Shown: one piece after another, positions 50,901-61,200 of the stretch
Layout of the letters: each line of letters starts with the position of its first letter
Numbering within the stretch: the first letter of the stretch is position 1
Source of the DNA: Symbiodinium natans
Taxonomy: Eukaryota; Sar; Dinophyceae; Suessiales; Symbiodiniaceae
Assembly: GCA_905221605.1 (NCBI GenBank)
Contig: CAJNDS010000398.1
Location: forward strand, 46,001-110,000
DNA length: 64,000 bases
Direction: 5' to 3'
Program-made: the position numbers and the translations under genes
Notes under the pieces: generated by a model
What the model was told of the DNA's origin: nothing
The model's input: only the letters and a program-made list of their open reading frames with translations
Databases searched by the model: none

Positions 50901-53900
50901 CTCACTCCGTAAACCCCTAAACCCTGAACCCTAAACCCTAAACCCTAAACCCCAAAACCCCCTTAAAGCGCGCCTCCCAGGTTGATTGCGGGCCGGGCCA
51001 GGGTGGACGACGCTTTCGGAGGCCAGGGCGGGGTTGGCCGGGTTGCGGGGTTCAGGGTTTGGGGCTCAGGAGTGGAAACCCTAAACCCTAAACCCTAAAC
51101 CCTAAACCCTAAACCCGAAAGCATACACTCTGGGTACTCAGCTTAAGAAAAGCCAGCGTCCTTGCTGCCAAGCGTTCGAAAAGTCCAACGCCCACTCGAA
51201 AGCGGATACTCTATCAGGCCCTCTCTAGAAGTGCAGCTACCCCAGGGCTTAGGGTCCCAAACCCTAAACCCTAAACCGTAAACCCTAAACGCCCTGAAGC
51301 GTTTGTGAAGGCTTCCCGGCCCACGCTGCTGCCATTTCGGACAATGCGGAGGGCCTTCGGCTCGTGTGCCAGGCAGGGGAGGAGTTTGGCTACCCTAAAG
51401 CCCCTGACCCCTAAATCCTCAACCCTATACGCCCTAAACCCTAGCGGAGGAAGCGGGGGCTCTTCTGTGGGTTTCGGGCATAGCCCCCTTGAACCCTAAA
51501 CCCTAATTTCTAAGGGTGTAGGGTTTAGGGTTAGGGCAAGGAGCCCTGCTCCTGTAACCCAAACCCGCGAATCCCCAACGCCTTGAGGCCGGCGCCAACC
51601 CACGCCAATCCTTCTTGGGCGCTGTCTACCCGTTCACGATTGCCTGCATGCTTCAAGGCTTGAGTTTTAGGGTTTCGGGTTTAGGGTTTAGGGTTTAGAG
51701 TATAGGGTTTAGGGTTTTGGGCTTAGTGTTTAGGGTTGAGAGCTCAAAGCCTTGAACCCCTAAGCTCTAAACCCACCTGAGCAGCCGAACTCCTAAACCC
51801 GAGACCCTAAGCCCGCTCGAAGTGCTAAACTGTTAAGAACAAGCCAACATGCCCCGGGTTTAGGGTTTAGGGTTTTGGGTTTAGGGAGAGTAGTTCAACA
51901 TACCCCAAACCCATACCCCTTAACCTCCAAAAGGATACTTGAAAACGCTTGCGCACGCCGTTTTAAGGCAGCCGGGCCTTCCCACAGGAAAGGAGGAAAG
52001 AGGGCCTCAAAAAAGGGGAGGGTTTCAGGGAAGGGTCCCAGGGTCCCGGGGCAGGTGCTGGGGGTCGGGTCAGAGGAACAAAGTCCCAAAACAGCCATTT
52101 TGAAGCGCCCCCTCTCTAGGAGCCACCGACAGGCGGGATTCCGCCCACGGCATCGGTTTGCAGCTCCTCCAAGCGATGGGGGGGGGGGGGGTCCCACAGG
52201 GTGCGGTGGTGCGTCACAAAAATGTCTGCTTGTTCCAAACGCTTCTCGGCAGGTAGCGGAGGCGAACATGAGTAGTTCAACATACCCCAAACCCATACCC
52301 CTTGACCTCCAAAAAAGGATACTCTGAGGAAGCCCCTTAGTGTCTTTTAAGGGGCACGGCCGAAGACCCATGTTGAAATATTTCTAGGCTTGAAGGATGC
52401 GACATTCCGCCCGGTTCCTTAAAAATTAAGGCGGTTTAAGGGAGAAAATAAGTCTAATTGGGGTTATCTAAGCGGGGAACCTGGGGTTTAGGGTTTAGGG
52501 TTTAGGGTCTAGGGTCTAGGGTCTAGGGTTTAGGGTTTAGGGTTTAGGGTTTAGGGCCTTGGGCTAGGGGATGGCAAGGAAACTCGAAACCCCTGAACCC
52601 CCAAGGTGCTGGCCCTAAACCCTAAACCCTAAACCCTAAACCCTAAACCCTAAACCCTAAACCCTAAACCCTAAACCCTAAACTCTAAACCCTAAACCCT
52701 AAACCCTAAACCCTAAACCCTAAACCCTAAACCCTAAACCCTAAACCCTAAACCCTAAACCCTAAAACATAAACCCTAAACCCTAAACCCTAAACCCTAA
52801 ACCCTAAACCCTAAACCCTAAACCCTAAACCCTAAACCCTAAACCCTAAACCCTAAACCCTAACGGTTCAAGGGCGATGCAAAAGGGTTTAGAGGTTTAA
52901 GGCTTGGGCTCTAAACCCTAAACCCTGAACCCCTAAAACCCTAAGCCCTAAATCCTAAACCCTAAAGGTTCAAGTAAATCCCTTAATACTAATCCCCGAA
53001 CTAAACCACGTTGAGCCCGAACCCTGAACCCCGAAGCCCTGGCAGCAAACCATTCAACCCCTGAACCCCAGACCTATGTGCCCTAAACCCTACAGCCTAA
53101 ACCCTCAGAGAAGCCCCTACACGGTAAACCCTGAGCCTTACAAGGTTCGGCGCCAGAGCCGTCATTGAAGAGCTGCGGGCCCTTGATGCCGTTTACCTGA
53201 AGGACCCTTGACTCGATTGAGGCTTACGGTTTGCAGGGTTCAGGGTTCAGGGTTCAGGGTTTAGGGTTTAGGGTTTAGGGTTTAGGGTTTAGGGTTTAGG
53301 GTTTAGGGTTTAGGGATTGGGGTTTAGGGTTTCGGGCTTAGGAAGACGCACCTGCTAATCCATGATCGGTCGAGGATGTTTTGTTGTTTCGTTGCTTGGG
53401 GTGATGTTGTTTTGCTTTTGAGAAGGAACCGCCATGTCTGTTTGTCAGGTGGGAGCACGATGATATAAAGAAGTATGTACATATGTATATATATATATAG
53501 GGTTTTAGGGTTTAGGGTTTAGGGTTTGTTGTGTGTTGCTTGCTAACTCATTGACAGCAAGTCTTGTGAGCGCCATGCGCGCCTTCAGACGTTGTCGATT
53601 CCTGACATTTTGCCCCGCACTGTTTAGGGTTTAGGGTTTAGGGTTTTGGGTTTAGGGTTTAGGGTTTAGGGCTTAGGGTTTATAGCGTTTAGGGTATTAC
53701 ACATGCTCCCTACATAAGTACAGGCGCATGAGAGTGCGAATATGTAGACTTCGGAGGCAAAGGGGCTCTATCATCAGGCCCCAAGAGCCTTTAGGGTTGA
53801 GGGTGCTAGGGACTCTGTTGTGTTTAGATTAGAGTTTGCCGGGTTTCAGGTAACCCTAAACCCTAAACCCTAAACCCTAGACCCTAAACCCTAAACCCTG

Positions 53901-54565
53901 AACCCTAAACCCTAAACCCTAAAACAAAAGCCCTAAACCAATGCTGGAATTGCCCCCCAAAAGCATGCCTGAGTGCGCACACAGTATCTTTGGCCCCTGG
54001 GTTTCGCCCTCTCAAGAATCACCGAAATGGCCTTAGACCCCTCTGAAAGAAATTTAGAAACCAATTTCCCCCCAGTAAGGGAGAGCATGAATGTGCAAGG
54101 GCTTACGTAGAGTAGGGTTTAGGGTTTAGGGTTTAGGGTTTAGGGTTTAGGGTTTAGGGTTTAGGGTTTAGGGTTTAGGGTTTAGGGTTTAGGATTTAGG
54201 GTTTAGGGTTTAGGGTTTAGGGTTTAGGGATAGGGCTTAGGGTTTAGGGTTTAGGGTTTAGGGTTTAGGGTTTAGGGTTTAGGGTTTAGGGTTTAGGGTT
54301 TAGGGTTTAGGGTTTGGGGTTTAGGGTTTTCGGGATTTCGGTGCCCCTTCGCTGCCAGGAGTGCCTCGTGTACGCCATGATCTTCCGCGGGGGCACTGCA
54401 CCGATGGTCCAACAGCTCATCTCGATGCCTAGCTGTAGGGTAAGGTAACCTTTTTTTCACCTTTTTTGGGGCAATATATTCTTTATCTATCTGTCTATCT
54501 ATGCCTAGTAGTAGAGTAGGTAACCTTTTTTTCACCTTTTTTGGGGTAGTATAATCCTATCTATC

Positions 54566-54612
<47 letters not shown>

Positions 54613-55995
54613 ATATACCTAGTAGTAGAGTAGGTAACCTTTTTAACCGTTTTGGGGTAATGCAATCCCCTTATAATCCCAACGGTTAACCTTTAACTCC
54701 CCCAGGTTACTGGACAACTGAGGATGAGGGCAGATGTCAACGAACCCAGCTCCACGTCACTGTCCACTCCTCTGGGACTCTCGTGGTTTCTATGTTTTTT
54801 TTTTCTTGCTTGGTTTGTTTTCTGTGCTTTTGTCACTCGCGGGGGCCCTTAGTCCATTTTCGGTAAGGTGAACTTTCCTGAGAAACCGCGGGCACCCTTT
54901 GAATTCCTTTCTCTGGGACCTAGACTGTCATACTCAACACCCGAAGCCCTGAACCCTAAACTTTCTAAACCCCAAACCCCAAACCCCAAACCCCAAACCC
55001 CAAACCCTAAACCCCAAACCCTGAACCCTAAACCCTAAACCCTAAACCCCGAACCCCAAACCCCAAACCCCAAACCCCAAACCCTAAACCCCAAACCCTA
55101 AACCCTAAACCCTAAACCCCAAACCCGCACCAGCCGAATCCCAGGATTCCTTTTCCTCTTGAAATCGCTTCAATACAGATTTGGAAGCCCCACGCCCTTG
55201 GCCAGAGCAGCGTATGGCGTAGAAGGACGCACGGCGCTACTTTCGGCCATTATGACAGGGCAGCATGGCTGCCAAAAGGATGGTTTAGGGTTTAGGGTTT
55301 AGGGTTTAGGGTTGACTTTGACTTGGGATGTTCCCGCTCAGATTAGCAGTCCTTAAGCCTTAATAGGATAATAGGAGGGGGGCTACTAGAATCCCGGTTA
55401 AAGGACCGAGTCCTTACTAGGGGTTAGAATAGGGGGTTATTATAATCCCTGTTAAGGGCTGTCAGTATCAGGGGGAACGTCCCAAGTTTGGACTGCCACG
55501 GGTCAGAAGGCACCAGGAGCGACTCTGTAAATTGGGCCCGTATTCTTCGCAGCCCAGTGGTACCATATTTAGGGTCTAGGGTTTAGGGTTTAGGGTGCCC
55601 TGATAAAGTAACCAACCCAGAAGAAGGGTGCCCTTTTTATGATGAGGCTACCGGGCTACCAAGTATTTCTTTACTAAGGCCTTCTGGGGTCTATTAAGGC
55701 CAGGAAGGTTGAGTTGAGGTTTAAGGCTCCACCCGATATCCCTGATTCTTTTAAAGAATATTCTCCCGAGTTTGCTTTGTTGGGAGCACATGGAACCTTT
55801 TAAAGGAGATCTTAGGGTTTAGGGTTTAGGGTTTAGGGTTTAGGGTCCCTGAAACGACGTTATAGAAGACCTTGCTGGGCCAGCAAGGCAGTATGATGCC
55901 GCTGCGGCCCTGATTGTTTCGAGGGCACAGTTGGATCTGCGCGACTCCAGTGGGTTCTCTGCACCTATACCCCCTTGGGATTTTGTTTTAAAATG

Positions 55996-56030
<35 letters not shown>

Positions 56031-56282
56031 TATATATAACCCAAGAGGATATGAAAAATGTTGTTTTTAATTTAGGTTCTAAGGGGAGTACAGGCGCTGG
56101 GTCTTGCAGAATCGATGTCCGCGCCAGAGTTCCTGGTGAAGGCCCTTCTGGGCCAGCAGGCGGCCTGTGAGACGGTGGTGCGTGTGATGCTTGCAAAGGA
56201 TGCCATTGCTGATGCTGAAGAAGAGGAGGATGATGATGACGGCTCTATAGATGGCGATCCGCTTATCGAGGAGCGAGTCTAA
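44387..56282 (+). CDS. Gene 2: SHQW/ankyrin-repeat protein, paralogue of gene 1 with extra introns
   Basis: Exons by frame and alignment: 44387-44474, 45792-45893, 46309-46409, 46554-46850, 47327-47413, 47577-47645, 47961-48068, 48994-49082, 49220-49325, 49441-49493, 50488-50574, 50981-51028, 51311-51372, 51588-about 51664, 53145-53202, 54359-54423, 54723-about 54785, about 55160-55276, about 55868-55960 and 56094-56282 (stop TAA 56280-56282). The protein has SPSFPMYVVP, LGNAAFVSHQWVGAGHPDP, FIWYDYFSCPQ, NPTWMIIRGA, SLGGPPGEGQF, ankyrin repeats (GWSPLHYAAIRGD, GRTALLSAIMTGQ) and a very acidic C-terminus. Compared with gene 1 it has six additional introns. Introns start GC, GA or GT and end AG|G. 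The function of the family is not known to me; a signalling or protein-interaction role is inferred from ankyrins. Confidence 0.78.
44541..44664. repeat. CCCTAAA array in gene 2 intron 1
   Basis: About 17 perfect units. Confidence 0.95.
44819..45019. repeat. Tandem duplication of about 100 bp
   Basis: CGTCGTTGGCAGG, AACTCGAGG, GTTGCGGGAATCGTGTTTT and GTTTCCCATCTTTAGAC each occur twice, 100 bp apart, in gene 2 intron 1. Confidence 0.85.
45258..45585. repeat. CCCCTAAA octamer array
   Basis: About 38 units, mostly CCCCTAAA with CCCTAAA and CCCCCCTAAA variants. Confidence 0.95.
45792..51028 (+). CDS. Gene 2 N-terminal exons 2-12
   Basis: Exon 3 (46309-46409) is 101 bp, the same as in gene 1, and exon 4 (46554-46850) is one codon shorter. 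GA-AG and GC-AG introns are at the same codons as in gene 1: 45894-46308 GC, 46410-46553 GC, 46851-47326 GA, 47646-47960 GA, 50575-50980 GC. The introns 47414-47576, 48069-48993, 49083-49219 and 49326-49440 interrupt codons that are continuous in gene 1. The intron at 49494 uses GT where gene 1 uses GC. Confidence 0.8.
45963..46053. mobile_element. MITE family C copy in gene 2 intron 2
   Basis: CCTGTATAGGGGTTTCCGAT / CCCCTGAAATTTGTAACCC. Confidence 0.6.
46921..47270. repeat. CCCTAAA arrays in gene 2 intron
   Basis: Runs at 46921-47011 and 47138-47270 lie between exons 46554-46850 and 47327-47413. Confidence 0.95.
47414..47576 (+). other. Gene-2-specific intron made largely of telomere heptamers
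   Basis: 163 bp beginning GATCCTTGG and ending TGTATAG, with the next exon starting GATCTGG. GATC is thus duplicated at the two junctions. The joined frame (REI|DLVVDPATS) matches gene 1 RDIGLVADPATT, which is continuous. Much of the interior is CCCTAAA units. Confidence 0.75.
48109..48206. mobile_element. MITE family C copy
   Basis: GGGGTTTCCGAAATTAGGGG / GGGGTCCTCATCTTCGTACCCC. Confidence 0.65.
48280..48660. repeat. 21-bp minisatellite (GTGGCTAAGGGTCATTTC core)
   Basis: About 18 units, some degenerate or shortened. Because 21 is a multiple of three, several frames on both strands stay open (repeating FVAKGHF or SWLRVIS). A C-rich tract follows at 48661-48745. Confidence 0.95.
49083..49219 (+). 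other. Gene-2-specific intron formed by a TIR element (family E)
   Basis: 137 bp. The 5' junction is CCTC|GAGCCTCTATCCCCCTT and the 3' junction is GGGGAGTATAG|GAGCGTGG, so GAGC is duplicated. The inverted ends CTATCCCCCTTA / CTAAGGGGAGTATAG belong to a family also seen at 55961-56093, and both contain CCCAAGAGGATAT inside. The joined codons (EASSVVPRFFHQN) align with gene 1 ETPDVVQQFLHQN. The last 39 bp are tandemly duplicated. Confidence 0.82.
49326..49440 (+). other. Gene-2-specific intron with 9-bp repeats at its borders
   Basis: AGCCTAGGT occurs at 49327-49335 and 49434-49442. Splicing GCA|GAGCCT...CCTAG|GTG keeps frame (GDAVLIEGLL against GDPVVVEGLL of gene 1). The canonical-looking GT at 49334 would break the frame. 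Confidence 0.72.
49494..50487 (+). other. Gene 2 intron, purine-rich
   Basis: Contains TTTAGGG heptamers (49550-49600) and a 500-bp A/G-rich stretch (49735-50210) in which GAAAGAAACGAAA-like words recur. Minus-strand open frames there reflect composition only. Confidence 0.6.
51311..56282 (+). CDS. Gene 2 C-terminal ankyrin exons
   Basis: FPAHAAAISDNAEGLRLVCQ (51311-51372, 62 bp), AGANPRQSFLGAVYPFTIAC (51588 on), FGARAVIEELRALDAVYLK (53145-53202, 58 bp), ECLVYAMIFRGGTAPMVQQL (54359-54423), MRADVNEPSS (54723 on), FGSPTPLARAAYGVEGRTAL (about 55180 on), ARQYDAAAALIVSRAQLDLR (to 55960) and LGLAESMSAPEFLVKALLGQ with an EEEEDDDD tail (56094-56282). The 54424-54722 and 55961-56093 introns are absent from gene 1. 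Confidence 0.78.
51888..52323. repeat. 53-55-bp direct repeats bracketing 330 bp
   Basis: GAGTAGTTCAACATACCCCA begins a near-identical segment at 51888-51940 and 52270-52323. The enclosed open frame (both strands) has no recognised domain. Confidence 0.8.
52487..52864. repeat. TTTAGGG then long CCCTAAA array (about 35 units)
   Basis: TTTAGGG/TCTAGGG at 52487-52553 and CCCTAAA at 52615-52864, the longest heptamer run of the window, in a gene 2 intron. Confidence 0.95.
53230..53700. repeat. TTTAGGG arrays
   Basis: Runs at 53230-53318, 53505-53528 and 53620-53695, with an AT microsatellite at 53485-53500. Confidence 0.9.
54115..54318. repeat. TTTAGGG array (about 28 units)
   Basis: It ends 40 bp before the gene 2 exon at 54359. 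Confidence 0.95.
54424..54722 (+). other. Gene-2-specific intron with triplicated unit and ATCT microsatellite
   Basis: The junctions are ATCTC|GATGCCTAG and ACTGAG|GATGAGG, so GATG is duplicated. Gene 1 reads LVSMRADVNE continuously; here it is LIS[intron]MRADVNE. Inside, CCTAGTAGTAGAGTAGGTAACC-like units occur three times, separated by ATCT repeats. Confidence 0.78.
54950..55130. repeat. CCCCAAA/CCCTAAA mixed array
   Basis: Heptamers in which AACCCCA replaces AACCCTA in many units. Confidence 0.9.
55322..55487. mobile_element. MITE family A, copy 5
   Basis: CTTGGGATGTTCCCGCTCAG / CAGGGGGAACGTCCCAAG, with inner GCAGTCCTTAA and TTAAGGGCTGTCAG. Confidence 0.8.
55961..56093 (+). other. Gene-2-specific intron formed by a family E TIR element
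   Basis: 133 bp between GGGTTCTCT|GCACCTATACCCCCTT and AAGGGGAGTACAG|GCGCTGGG. The GC at both junctions lets the frame read SGFS|ALGLAES, against VGLSALDLARG uninterrupted in gene 1. Inner CCCAAGAGGATAT and a T-tract of about 24 are present. The element end supplies the intron's final AG. Confidence 0.85.
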
Positions 56283-58205
56283 TTCAACATCTGGGTGGCC
56301 ATGCGAAGCCAGGTGTCTATTCTGAGGTGTCTAGCCTGTTTTCAAGCGGCGTGCAGGCTCTGCGACTTCCATGCTGTCGTCCCAAGATCAGCCAAAACCC
56401 GAACCCTAAACTCTGGAGCTAAACCCTGGAGCGCCCAAATCCCTAAACCCAACGAGCACTGCCTCGCGGTGCCCAGCACGCCCAGCACGCGCTGTTTTCG
56501 CAAAGATCTCGCGACTGTTCCAGAGTGCAAAATCCCAAGAATCCCCGAAGGTCATCGGAATATCCGAGGATCGTCGGCTCTTGGGTTAATTCGGACCCCT
56601 CCACACTGTACCCTAAACCCTAAACCCTAAACCCTAAACCCTAAACACTAAACCCGATGACCGAAGTCCTTAAGCGGTGCAGTCGACGCGCTTTTGCGTC
56701 TCTTGGACTTTCCATTCAGAGCTCCTGACTCGCGCTTGCCCTGTCTGGGGTTTATGGGGCGTTTTGGGGGCCAGCGTTTATAGGGTCCAGGGTTTCTAGG
56801 GTTTAGGGTTTAGGGTTTAGCGGGTTTAGGGGGTTTCGGGGGTTTCGGGGGTTTAGGGTTAACCCTGCCCACCACCCCACTCACTTTACAGTGAGTGGGC
56901 AAACGGGCCCTGGTCGCGGCTCGCCGGCCTTCAGGCCAAGTGCCCCAAGTGACCGAGTGAATGAAGTGTCCGCAGTGACCCAAGTAACCCAAGTGAATGA
57001 AGCGTTCCAAGTGTTTCAAGTGGGCCCAAAGTGGATGTGCTCCTACTGTCCCAAAATGACCCGAGTGTTCCAGGCCTCCCTAAGTGCTCCAAACGACCCA
57101 AGCGACACAAGTGTCCCAAGTGTCAAGTGCCTTGTATCCAGTGTCCTAAGTGACCCAGGTGTTCCAAGTGACCCTAGCTTCCCAAGTGGCCCACATGACC
57201 CAAATGACCCCAAGTGTCCAACGCCTCTCACGGATCGGATCTGAATCTTCAGGTTTGAGCAGGCATGCGCGGCAGATCCAAGAAGCACAGGCTGGAAGTT
57301 AACCGACTGCGCGCGGAAACGCCGCTACAAGCCAGCATGCACAAACGCCGCTCCCACAACTTGCCATCAAATGGTTTTCGCCATATCACCTTGCATCAGA
57401 GTTTAGGGTTTAGGGTTTTGGGTTTAGGGTTTAGGGTTAAGGTACATTGGAAAAATATGCAAAGCCTCCGCAAGAGTTGTAAGTGGGCGGTCTTGGGGTG
57501 GGAAGGTTTGCAGACGCGCTCACAAAGCGTGCCTCCGTTAAAGCTAGGATTTAGGCACTGAGGGTGGGGTTTTGGGGATTCATGTTTCCGTCATTTATGG
57601 GGTTTGGGATTGTAGAGGGGTTTCGCAAAATCAGAAGAATCCTACTATTTTACGGAATAAGATTTTGGTCAAAGTCTCTTTCTTTGCAACTCAATGGTGG
57701 GAAGCTACATTGTCACCAGGGCAAGCAGATGATTGACCGCAGCTCAGTCGAACGCCGATTTGGAGAAAAGAAAAGGGGTTCCTCCCAAAGTAAGGGCTTT
57801 TTCGGTTTAGGGTTTAGGGTTTTAGGGTTAGGGTTTTGACTTCGTAAGTAGGGTTCGTAAGGTGAGTAGTGGGGATTGTAGTAGGGTTTGCAGGGATACT
57901 AAGTAGACTTCCTAAGTCAAAAGAGCTTCCAGTAGGGTGTGTAGGGTGAAAAGGGTGTATCGGCTGTATAGGATGTACAGGGTGTATAGGGGGCATTTCC
58001 GGGGTTGATGTTGAAAGGGGCTTGCGGTTCTTGCCCCAAAGCTTAGGCTCACTATACCGTAGAGAAGGATCCCGGATGTTCGGAAACCTAAACCCTAAAC
58101 CCTAAACCCTAAACCCTAAACCCTAAACCGTAAACCCTAAACCCTAAACCCTAAACCCTAAACTCTAAACCCTACAATCTTCGGCCTTCAACTCTGCAAG
58201 CGCAG
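56283..58205. other. Between gene 2 and the XDH-like gene
   Basis: CCAAGTGACCC-type degenerate 8-10-bp repeats fill 56925-57230. A charged frame at 57265-57400 starts MRGRSKKHRLEVNRLRAETP and may be an exon; it has no recognised domain. The N-terminal exon of the XDH-like gene should be in or before this stretch, but I could not find it. Confidence 0.4.
58085..58172. repeat. CCCTAAA array
   Basis: About 12 units shortly before the XDH-like micro-exon. Confidence 0.9.
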
Positions 58206-58244
58206 GGACCAAGCTGGGCTGTGGCGAGGGCGGCTGCGGTGCCT
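58206..58244 (+). CDS. XDH: XDH-like 39-nt micro-exon with 2Fe-2S motif
   Basis: Between GCGCAG and a GC donor. The codon for the last Cys is split T|GC, and the downstream exon begins GCACTG, giving GAC|TVTVS as in the family. Confidence 0.85.
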
Positions 58245-61200
58245 GCGCCCTTTCTTGCAGCTGGAAAAGGGGGGTTTTCGATCTGTCAGGGTTTAGGGTT
58301 TAGGGTTTGGGGTTTAGGGTTTTGGGTCTTAGGGTTTAGGGTTTTGGGTCTTAGGGTTTAGGGTTTAGGGTTAAGGGCTGGGGTTCGAAGTGAGGTGTGT
58401 GTATATATATATATATATATTTTTTTATACACATATGGTGACATGTAACTTGTATGTTTATACGACTATCTGATAATATGATTATGTGTTTATGTGATTA
58501 TGTGATGATGTGATTGTATGATTATATGACTATATGATTGTATGGTTGTATGATTCTGTGACTGTATTGTTGCCATGATTGTATTATTTCTATGATTGTA
58601 TGATTATATGATGATATGATTATATTCTGACATATGGGTATATGGTGATATGATTGTATGATCATATGATGATCTTCTTTTTGATTATACCAGTATGGTT
58701 TATGCATGTTGCGGACTCCTAGCAGCGTGCGGTCTTCTTGCGGTGTGGAACATATTGTTTCAAGCCCTTCAATGTGAGTAGATTCAACCCTAAACCCTAA
58801 ACCCTAAACCCTAAACCCTAAACCCTAAACCCTAAACCCTAAACCCTAAACAGCCCTACCTCCCGAAAGCTGCTCAAACCCCCCACATCTAGGGTTGGGA
58901 CCCTGGGCCCGTGTGTGTGGTCCCAAAACTTCTGTGTAGGGTTCCGAAGTATGGGCCCTTATGATACATGGTGTATAGAAGGGTCATATAGCAAAGGAAC
59001 CAAACTGAGGGCACAGACTTCGGATCCCCTACCACAGGCCCCCTAAACCCCCCTAAACCCTAGACCCTAGACCCGAAACCCTGAACCCAAAACCCTAAAC
59101 CCTAAACCTAAACCCTAAACCCTAAACCCCAAACCCCAAACCCTAAACCCTAAACCTATAAACCCCAAACTCTAAACCCTAAACCCTAAACCCTAAACCC
59201 TAAACCCTAAACCCTAAACCCAGGCACTGTGACCGTGTCACACTTTGACCATAGCTCGAAGAAGGTGATCCACCGAGCTGCGGCCTGCCTGCACGGGAGG
59301 TTCAGTTTGAGGGTCTAGGGTTTAGGGTTTAGGGTTTAGGGTTTAGGGTTTCGGGTTTACTTGGAGGTTCAGGGTACTTATGACCCCAATTATAACTGTA
59401 CTTATAAGACCCCCTAAGTCCCCTAAGTAGGTTGTAAGTGGACTTACAACCTTGGCTATGAGTACCCATGAACCTCCAAGTAAACCTAACCCCCAAGAAA
59501 CCCTGGCTTGGGTGTCCCAAATCCTCAACCCTAAGCCCTAAGCCCTAAACCCTGAACAGCCCGAATCCCTAAACCCGTTTTGCATTTTGGGCCCGATAGG
59601 GTTTTTGTTTCCCACCCCGAGGTTTTCGGCTCTTTCGTCCTGAGCTCCTCGCCCACGCAGAATCACAATCTCCTGGGCCGGGAAGCCCTAAACCCCAAAA
59701 CTCTAAACCCTAAACCCTAAACCCTAAACCCTAAACCCTAAACCCTAAACCCTAAATCCCCAACCCAAAAAACACGAAACCCCAAACCCTAAACCCTGAA
59801 CCCTGAACCCTAAACCCCGAACCCTGAAAAACCCTAAACCCTGAACTCTAAAAAAACCCTAAACCCTAAACCCCAAACCGCAACCCAAGATTTGAGGTCA
59901 ACGCCTGTCTGGCACCCCTGTGCAGTGTGGACGGCCCACGCCTCAGACTAACCTTTGGCTAGGGTTTCGGGTTTAGGGTTTTGGGGATAGAGCGTTTCGG
60001 GACCAGAGTGTAGGGTTTAGGGTTAACTGGGGTTTAGGGATTTAGGGTGTAGGGTGTAAGGTTTAGGGTTTAGGGCTTAGGGTTTAGGGTTGAGGTTTTC
60101 GGGCTTGGGGGCGCAGGGGCAGGGTTCTTGATTGAGGCCCTTTGGGAGATAGAGTCTTAATTAGCCAGTTGATCTCGTAAATACCTTCTTGGGCTTGCTT
60201 TCAACGGATTCAGGCTCGCACCCCTAACATTGTACCCCTAAAGGTTCACCTGAGTATACTCCTAATATGGCCCTTATAGTCCCTTGGGGATCCTCAAAAA
60301 GGGACCCCGAAACCCAAGATTACAACCTTAAGGGTCCAAGGTAGAACCCTAGAATGCTTCTCTTGTGGTTCTAGAATCGGCTAGAATGGCGCTTTACCTT
60401 TTCCATTCTCTTCCTTGGTTCTCGGAGAAGCAGGGCAGCGCCAAACGCAGAATTTCAACTCGAAAGCCTTCCCCTCGCACGCCCTGAAGGGCTGGGCCTT
60501 TTGGGTCACCGCAACAAACCCCAAGGCACCCCAAGCAGAGCCCTATATAAGCCTGAAACCCTCCCCAAAGCATCCCAAAGCCCTACGCTTTCAACCCTGA
60601 GCTCCCAAACCCTAAGCCCCAAAAAAGTTTGAGGGCCCTGCGCCCGTCCGCCTGAGGCTGCCAGGTCACCACCATAGAGGGCGTCTGGGGCTGCAAGGGG
60701 TGCTAACAATTTTGGAGTCTGAGGCCCTGAAACCCTAAACCCTAAAACCCCCAAACCCTAGAACCCCAAAAGCCTTGAAACCCCTACATTTAAAGGTCTT
60801 GGGTTTATCTCAGGGTGGTCACATTATAAACCCTGAACCCCAAACCCTAAACCCTAAACCCTAAACCCTAAACCCTGAATCCTAAACTCTGAACCCCCGA
60901 GGCGCAAGCCCGACGCCCACTCACCTTAAATCCCTCAAGTACTGAGACCTTTGACACATGTGCAATGTTCCATCCTCTTTACTGTGTCCCTCCAGAACAG
61001 TCGAAACTGATTGGTCACTCTACACGGTCCCGAGTTTTTAGAAGATGTTTTGAAGGGATGAGTTTTTGTGAGAGACGGAACGTGATTGTTAAAGCACCAC
61101 ACGGAATTTTCTTCTTGCTGCGGACACCGCCCTAAACCCCTAAAAAAGTCCTGAATAGCCCGACAAGCTTGACGCAATGCCGCCGAGCAACCCTCATACC

